Below are positions 5,798 through 9,036 of a stretch of DNA of 9,036 nt, piece by piece; position 1 is the first letter of the stretch; each line of letters opens with the position of its first letter. The translations under genes were made by a program, and so were the position numbers. The stretch is taken from contig JAOQAA010000563.1 of assembly GCA_025963815.1 (NCBI GenBank), forward strand, positions 1-9,036, in the 5' to 3' direction. This DNA is from Capsulimonas sp. (lineage in GTDB: Bacteria > Armatimonadota > Armatimonadia > Armatimonadales > Capsulimonadaceae). A model generated the notes under the pieces. That model worked only from the letters and a program-made list of their open reading frames with translations, was not told where the DNA came from and ran no database searches.

Positions 5798-5802
5798 TAT
5801 GT
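5783..5802. promoter_or_regulatory. ArsR operator 2, before the rhodanese gene
   Basis: Inverted arms ACATAG and CTATGT around TGACATAT. Compared with operator 1 (ATATAG...CTATAT), the left arm has C for T and the right arm the matching G for A, so symmetry is kept by a compensating change. A second inner palindrome, GACATA-TC-TATGTC, runs through 5790-5803. Confidence 0.7.
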
Positions 5803-5827
5803 CGCTATTATCGAGAGAAGAAGTAAT

Positions 5828-6379
5828 ATGACGAGCTTTGACCAAAATCAACGCCTTCCATCGGTGATGACGCCGGGGGATGCTTGCACGTGTGACGGCG
5901 CTTTTCTGCTCGATGTGCGCAGCTTCGACGAGTTTGCCGCCGGGCATGCCGCTCCGGCGGTTTGTATCCCTCTGGCGGATTTGGAGCGGCGCGCGGGGGA
6001 AATCCCCTCGGATCGTCCGGTCCTGGTGATGTGCCAATCTGGGGGCCGCAGCGCCATGGCGGCGGAGCGGCTTCGGGCGCTGGGCATGGACAATATCGCC
6101 GATGTGACAGGCGGATTTGCGGCCTGGGAGCGCGCCGGGCTTCCCACAGTCAAACAGAGCGCGGTGATCCCACTGGAGCGGCAGGTGCGCATCGCGGCGG
6201 GACTACTGGTCTTTGGCTTCTCGATCCTTGGATTTACCGTGCATCGCGCCTTCTTCGGCTTAAGCGCCGCTGTCGGTTTCATGCTTGCGCTGACCGGAAC
6301 GCTGGGTATCTGCCCGATGATGTCGTTCTTGAAATCGCTGCCCTGGAATCGCGTCTCCAGTGCGGCCGCCGGCAAATAA
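5828..6379 (+). CDS. Rhodanese with C-terminal DUF2892 membrane domain (YgaP-like sulfurtransferase)
   Basis: 183 residues; E. coli YgaP has about 174. Residues 10-105 form a rhodanese domain: LLDVRSFDEFAAGHA, then VLVMCQSGGRSAMAAERL with catalytic Cys69 in the CQSGGR loop, and VTGGFAAWERAGLP closing the domain. Two hydrophobic helices follow (about 122-138 and 142-161), ending in GICPMMSFL, as in the DUF2892 domain. The protein should be anchored in the inner membrane with the rhodanese in the cytoplasm, moving sulfane sulfur from thiosulfate or persulfides to an acceptor. It lies 66 bases after the ArsR gene and has its own promoter and operator, so induction by the signal that releases ArsR is likely. 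Cys20, Cys22 and Cys46 are extra and unexplained. Confidence 0.92.
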   Translation: MTSFDQNQRLPSVMTPGDACTCDGAFLLDVRSFDEFAAGHAAPAVCIPLADLERRAGEIPSDRPVLVMCQSGGRSAMAAERLRALGMDNIADVTGGFAAWERAGLPTVKQSAVIPLERQVRIAAGLLVFGFSILGFTVHRAFFGLSAAVGFMLALTGTLGICPMMSFLKSLPWNRVSSAAAGK

Positions 6380-6405
6380 TTGAGTTCGCGAAAAAGGAAA
6401 ATAAA

Positions 6406-6755
6406 ATGACGACGAATTATCCCGAATATCGAACGCATCTCCAGGGGCTGATCGGCCGCCTGCGCGGCCGTATCCCCGGAACCATGAAAGGCTTCGGTCA
6501 GCTTCATCAAGAAAGCATGAAAGCCGGCGCCCTGAGCGAGAAGCAGAAAGAACTGATGGCGCTAGGAATCGGGATTGCTTCCCGGTGCGACGGCTGCATT
6601 ACGTTCCACACGCATGAGGCCCTGGCGCACGGAGCGAGCGCGAGGAGATTGGGGAGACGATCGGCGTTGCGGTGTCCATGGGCGGCGGCCCGGCCCTGAT
6701 GTATGCGGCTCATGCGCTGGAGGCTTTAGAGCAGTTCGAAGCGGCGCGGGCTTGA
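6406..6755 (+). pseudogene. AhpD-like / carboxymuconolactone decarboxylase family gene with a one-base frameshift
   Basis: AAGGA (6394-6398) lies 7 bases before the ATG at 6406. The first 79 residues read as a small CMD/AhpD-like protein, with the redox motif CDGCITFH (Cys61, Cys64, His68) and HEALAHGASA. After base 6642 the frame is wrong: as written, translation ends at 6699 with an Arg-rich tail. Starting a new frame at 6642 restores the family ending EEIGETIGVAVSMGGG, then PALMYAAHALEALEQ, and stops at 6753-6755. One missing G near 6640-6645 explains this and would give a 116-residue protein of normal length. Family members use the CxxC pair for peroxidase or disulfide reductase chemistry. 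Placed 26 bases after the rhodanese gene, it may help handle persulfides. Whether the break is real or a read error cannot be told. Confidence 0.85.
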
Positions 6756-6768
6756 TCGGCGCAAGAGC

Positions 6769-7413
6769 TTATGACTTCTTCTCTTGCTGCGCGAGCCGGA
6801 TGCGCTGTTCGGTTTCGATGGCTGCTTCGTCGATCTCATCCGTGACGATCTGCGCGGCGGCTGTTGTTTCCATCGTCTCCTCCAGCCTTGTCTCCAGCGC
6901 GGCGAGTACTTCCTGGGGATCGACAGTTTTGATCAGGGCCTCGGCTTCCGGATCGACCCGGTTATGTACGCTCGGCATATCCCGCCGCAGCTCCTCCAGC
7001 AGATCGATGATCTTGGCGGTGCGCTGTTCGGTGAGCAGGCTCATCTGAAGATCGAGCTGCTCGCGCCGTTCCGCGAGCTTGCCCTGGCGGTTTTGGGTGA
7101 TCAAAACCACGGTTGTCATGAGCAGCGCGCAGAGACCGACGATCCCCTGAAGCCAGAAGAATGGCGGATCGTCACGTTCCGCCCAATGGGATCGATAAGC
7201 GATCGTATTCGCGATCATCCAGAGGCTGACGCCGACGAGGATCCCGTAGAAAAACTGCGGGCGTCCGAGCCACGAGGTGAGCGATTCGACGCCGCGCTGG
7301 TGCGGATCGACCTGCTGCTCGGCGAGGGCGTGCAGCGCGACAACGGCGTCGATATTCTGGCTGATGGGGTCCGAGGGCTGCGCGGGCGACTGCGTGCTGA
7401 TGGAGGATGGCAT
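6769..7413 (-). CDS. DUF1003 family membrane protein
   Basis: The start at 7413 gives 214 residues. It is preferred because AAGGA lies 11 bases upstream and because the frame further upstream (to 7554) runs into the neighbouring gene and has low-complexity Arg-rich sequence. Two membrane helices lie at about 54-71 (FFYGILVGVSLWMIANTIA) and 86-106 (FFWLQGIVGLCALLMTTVVL). The DUF1003 signature follows: NRQGKLAERREQLDLQMSLL, then TEQRTAKIIDLLEELRRDMP. An acidic helical tail of some 65 residues comes after, likely a coiled coil and longer than the core of the family. The biochemical role of DUF1003 is not established. The gene lies 56 bases downstream of the permuted papain-like gene on the same strand and may be cotranscribed. 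It converges on the AhpD-like gene with 13 bases between and no terminator. Confidence 0.88.
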   Translation of the reverse strand: MPSSISTQSPAQPSDPISQNIDAVVALHALAEQQVDPHQRGVESLTSWLGRPQFFYGILVGVSLWMIANTIAYRSHWAERDDPPFFWLQGIVGLCALLMTTVVLITQNRQGKLAERREQLDLQMSLLTEQRTAKIIDLLEELRRDMPSVHNRVDPEAEALIKTVDPQEVLAALETRLEETMETTAAAQIVTDEIDEAAIETEQRIRLAQQEKKS

Positions 7414-7435
7414 GGCTCTGGGATTCCTTGGAGCT

Positions 7436-7456
7436 GGGATACGTTCAGTGTATCCC
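7436..7456. repeat. Short inverted repeat between the papain-like and DUF1003 genes
   Basis: GGGATAC-N7-GTATCCC with perfect 7-bp arms. There is no T-run, so it is probably not a terminator. It could be a regulator site or an mRNA hairpin just upstream of the DUF1003 ribosome site. Confidence 0.35.
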
Positions 7457-7469
7457 GATACATCCCCGC

Positions 7470-8069
7470 TCAACCGCCCCCGGCTGATTTGTCCAGCGCG
7501 GCGCGGGCGGAGGCGTATGCTTCCGAGAGCTTTCGCAGGTCCGGCGGACTGCACTCAATAAACGACGAGGCGGAAAGGTGCGCGAGTGTCGCCAGCAGAT
7601 CGCCCGCGCCCTCCGCGTGCTTGAAATCCTCCGGGCTGGTTTGCAGCGCTTGTTCCAGAGTGGGGCGCACGCCGGGGTTGACGGAGCTCAGCAGGAGCAG
7701 TTTGCAGACATTGCTGCAATTCCACTTCAGAAAGTGATACTCGGTCTTTTTCAGCTTGTCCCACATTCGAACGATGGAGTCTTCGTCCAGTCCTTCGAAT
7801 GTATCCTCGTACTCCGCCTCGCGCTGCATGTATGCGCCTTCGGGATTGGTCTCCGTGGCGTAGCTGTCCGGATAGCGCGATGGGCGCGGTTTCCAAATGC
7901 CGGTGATTTTTCCAAGCAGCGAATCCCGCTCCGGCCAAAAGCTGGCGTAGGCCCGTGTTTTCCCATCCTCGCCGATCACTTCCAGGGAAGAGTGCCCAAC
8001 ATCCGGCGCCACCGTGTGCTCCAGGATCGTCGCCGGCGTCGTCGGGCTCCAAGTATAAAGTTTCACCAT
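7470..8069 (-). CDS. Uncharacterised protein with permuted papain/NlpC-like His...Cys arrangement
   Basis: 199 residues, no signal peptide and no membrane helix. I do not recognise a named family. His26 lies in DVGHSSLEVIG on a predicted strand, followed by the hallmark-like TRAYASFWPERD. Cys118 lies in YHFLKWNCSNVCKLLLL at the start of a helix. His before Cys, with Cys preceded by Asn and leading a hydrophobic helix, is the order seen in circularly permuted papain-fold proteins (YiiX, LRAT and NlpC-like groups). These act as amidases, thioesterases or acyltransferases. A long charged region (about residues 60-105) separates the two. The C-terminal 60 residues are helical without motifs. Catalysis is inferred from two residues only. 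A weak GGA lies 9 bases before the ATG. DUF1003 follows downstream. Confidence 0.72.
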   Translation of the reverse strand: MVKLYTWSPTTPATILEHTVAPDVGHSSLEVIGEDGKTRAYASFWPERDSLLGKITGIWKPRPSRYPDSYATETNPEGAYMQREAEYEDTFEGLDEDSIVRMWDKLKKTEYHFLKWNCSNVCKLLLLSSVNPGVRPTLEQALQTSPEDFKHAEGAGDLLATLAHLSASSFIECSPPDLRKLSEAYASARAALDKSAGGG

Positions 8070-8217
8070 CCAGATCGTTCCAGTCTCATGCGATTATGCA
8101 ATATCACGCCAGCGGCGGCGTGGATAATGATAGTGTATTCCCATTTTTGAGATTTGTCTTCTTAAGATCACGCAAACATGTTCGGCCAGCGGCGTGGGCG
8201 TCTCTTTCCATCACTGG

Positions 8218-8223
8218 TATAAT
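8218..8223 (+). promoter_or_regulatory. Extended -10 promoter of the GntR/LacI-type gene
   Basis: A perfect TATAAT preceded by TGG, the extended -10 form. The hexamer 17 bases upstream (8195-8200, TGGGCG) is a poor -35, as extended -10 promoters tolerate. The predicted start is near 8230, giving a leader of about 74 bases. An AACATGTT palindrome at 8175-8182 upstream is a weak operator candidate. The rest of 8070-8217 shows nothing else I can support, and no clear promoter for the leftward gene. Confidence 0.5.
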
Positions 8224-8303
8224 GGGAATATACGCAATTTTGTTATCGACAAATGTCTTGCGGAATTGGTTATTCAGAGCACGGGAAAGAGCCGCTTCGT
8301 TTC

Positions 8304-9036
8304 ATGAAAGAAAAACGCTGGGTCGCGATCGCTTCATCCATTCGGAGCGCCATCCGTAAGGGCGAGCTGTCGCCGGGGGCGCGTATTCCATCGGAGAGCG
8401 ACATGGCGCTGCAATGGAATGTCAGCCATATGACGGTCCATCAGGCGCTCTCGGAGCTTCAGCGTGAAGGCTGGGTGGTTCGAAAGCCCAAGGTTGGGAC
8501 TGTAGTCGCCGACCGCTCGGCTCAGCCCGACACGAAGGTCGGTTTGGTGTTTACCGGCTTTATGGAGCTGCCGCAGGGCGGATACCTCGCCGGGATCGAA
8601 TCGAGCCTTACCGAAGGTTTTCAGTTTATCCACTACAATACCAACGCCAGCATCCAGGAAGAGGCGAAATGCCTGGAGGCGGCGGCGTCGGAGTGCGGCG
8701 CCGTAATCTGTTACCCGATCTCCGCGCCGGAAAATACGCCCCTGCTGCGTAAAATCGCCGCTTCCATGCCTCTTGTGTTCGTGGACCGTATTCCTCAAGG
8801 GATCGACGCCGATGTGGTGATGTCCGACAACTTCGCCTCCATGGTGATGGGCCTTCGGCATCTGCATACGCTGGGCCATAGCCGCATCGCCTTTTTCATG
8901 GAAGACCAGACGACGCTTTCTTCCGTTACGGATCGATATGCGGGCTACCAGCAGTTCATGCGCCATGAGGCGGGCGTGCCGGATCCGGAGCGCTGGGTCC
9001 GGCGTATCGTCTGGGACGTGCCGTGGGAGCACTATT
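8304..9036 (+). CDS. Transcriptional regulator: GntR-type HTH with LacI-type sugar-binding domain, cut by window edge
   Basis: The frame is open from the ATG at 8304 to the window end, giving 244 residues. Residues 5-68 are a GntR winged helix: IASSIRSAIRKGELSPGARI, PSESDMALQWNVSHMTVHQA, then LQREGWVVRKPKVGTVVA. From about residue 77 a periplasmic-binding-protein-like domain follows, as in LacI and AraR proteins: KVGLVFTGF, AVICYPIS, MPLVFVDRIP, VVMSDNFASMVMGLRHLHTLGH, SRIAFFME. About 100 residues of the C-terminal half are missing. Such AraR-like hybrids repress sugar catabolic genes until they bind the sugar. The target is unknown; the GH43 gene is 6.5 kb away with other genes between. An in-frame ATG at 8253 is possible, but the HTH domain begins right after 8304. 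Neither start has a strong ribosome site. Confidence 0.9.
   Translation, partial: MKEKRWVAIASSIRSAIRKGELSPGARIPSESDMALQWNVSHMTVHQALSELQREGWVVRKPKVGTVVADRSAQPDTKVGLVFTGFMELPQGGYLAGIESSLTEGFQFIHYNTNASIQEEAKCLEAAASECGAVICYPISAPENTPLLRKIAASMPLVFVDRIPQGIDADVVMSDNFASMVMGLRHLHTLGHSRIAFFMEDQTTLSSVTDRYAGYQQFMRHEAGVPDPERWVRRIVWDVPWEHY

Noticed and set aside
5402..6037. Long minus-strand open frame opposite the second arsR and the rhodanese gene
   Set aside because: The opposite strand encodes two proteins with clear family motifs; this frame is rich in Arg and shows no domain. High GC content creates such antisense frames.
6631..6655. Programmed ribosomal frameshift in the AhpD-like gene
   Set aside because: No slippery heptamer, internal Shine-Dalgarno spacing or obvious downstream stem supports it, and the family is not known for recoding. 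A single-base deletion is simpler.
5962..6699. Reading the AhpD-like segment as the end of a 245-residue protein beginning inside the rhodanese gene
   Set aside because: The upstream part is an out-of-frame reading of the rhodanese gene. The ribosome site and ATG at 6394-6408 mark the true start.
6784..7737. 317-codon plus-strand open frame
   Set aside because: It lies opposite the DUF1003 gene and part of the papain-like gene, and its translation has no recognisable motif or ribosome site. DUF1003 is unambiguous on the other strand.
8334..9032. 232-codon minus-strand open frame at the right edge
   Set aside because: It is the mirror of the GntR/LacI-type coding sequence, which has conserved domains over its whole length.

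Overview
The window is a 9-kb stretch of bacterial chromosome with GC-rich coding sequence and AT-rich control regions. Nothing fixes the organism. The mix seen here (a secreted GH43 glycosidase, a GntR-headed sugar-type repressor, ArsR-controlled detoxification genes, DUF1003, promoters with little or no 5' leader) would fit a soil or plant-surface heterotroph. Armatimonadota (for example a Capsulimonas relative) is a guess, not a demonstrated assignment. There are ten complete or nearly complete genes plus one gene cut at each end. No RNA gene, CRISPR array, insertion sequence or replication origin is visible, and no gap between genes exceeds 300 bases.

Left part (1-1914). The N-terminal third of a copper-type P1B ATPase (copA-like) runs off the left edge on the minus strand. 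A near-perfect promoter and a 29-bp CsoR-like palindrome lie directly against its start codon, which predicts a leaderless, copper-induced mRNA. Just upstream on the same strand is a secreted GH43 glycosidase with its own promoter.

Middle left (1915-2773). A divergent control region holds a strong 16-bp-stem hairpin. A type II toxin-antitoxin operon on the plus strand follows: a Phd/YefM-like antitoxin overlapping a RelE/ParE-like toxin, with an operator of phased repeats at the start of transcription.

Middle (2774-6755). Two ArsR-family regulators stand head to head over a 126-bp AT-rich region. The leftward unit is arsR - MFS exporter - aldo/keto reductase, with a 4-base overlap and then a short gap; it looks like an efflux and detoxification operon. 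The rightward unit is arsR - rhodanese/DUF2892 protein (YgaP-like) - AhpD-like CxxC protein. This resembles the YgaV/BigR type of sulfide or persulfide response. Two closely similar operators, one over the regulator's own -10 and one over the promoter of the rhodanese gene, show a compensating base-pair change and point to one autoregulated regulon. The AhpD-like gene carries a one-base deletion that breaks its frame.

Right part (6769-9036). On the minus strand, a protein with a circularly permuted papain/NlpC-like His...Cys arrangement is followed by a DUF1003 membrane protein. Diverging from them is a GntR-HTH / LacI-type sugar-binding repressor that runs off the right edge.

The most informative signals are regulatory: the leaderless CsoR-type promoter, the paired covarying ArsR operators, and the head-to-head ArsR control region. 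The least understood protein is the permuted papain-like gene.
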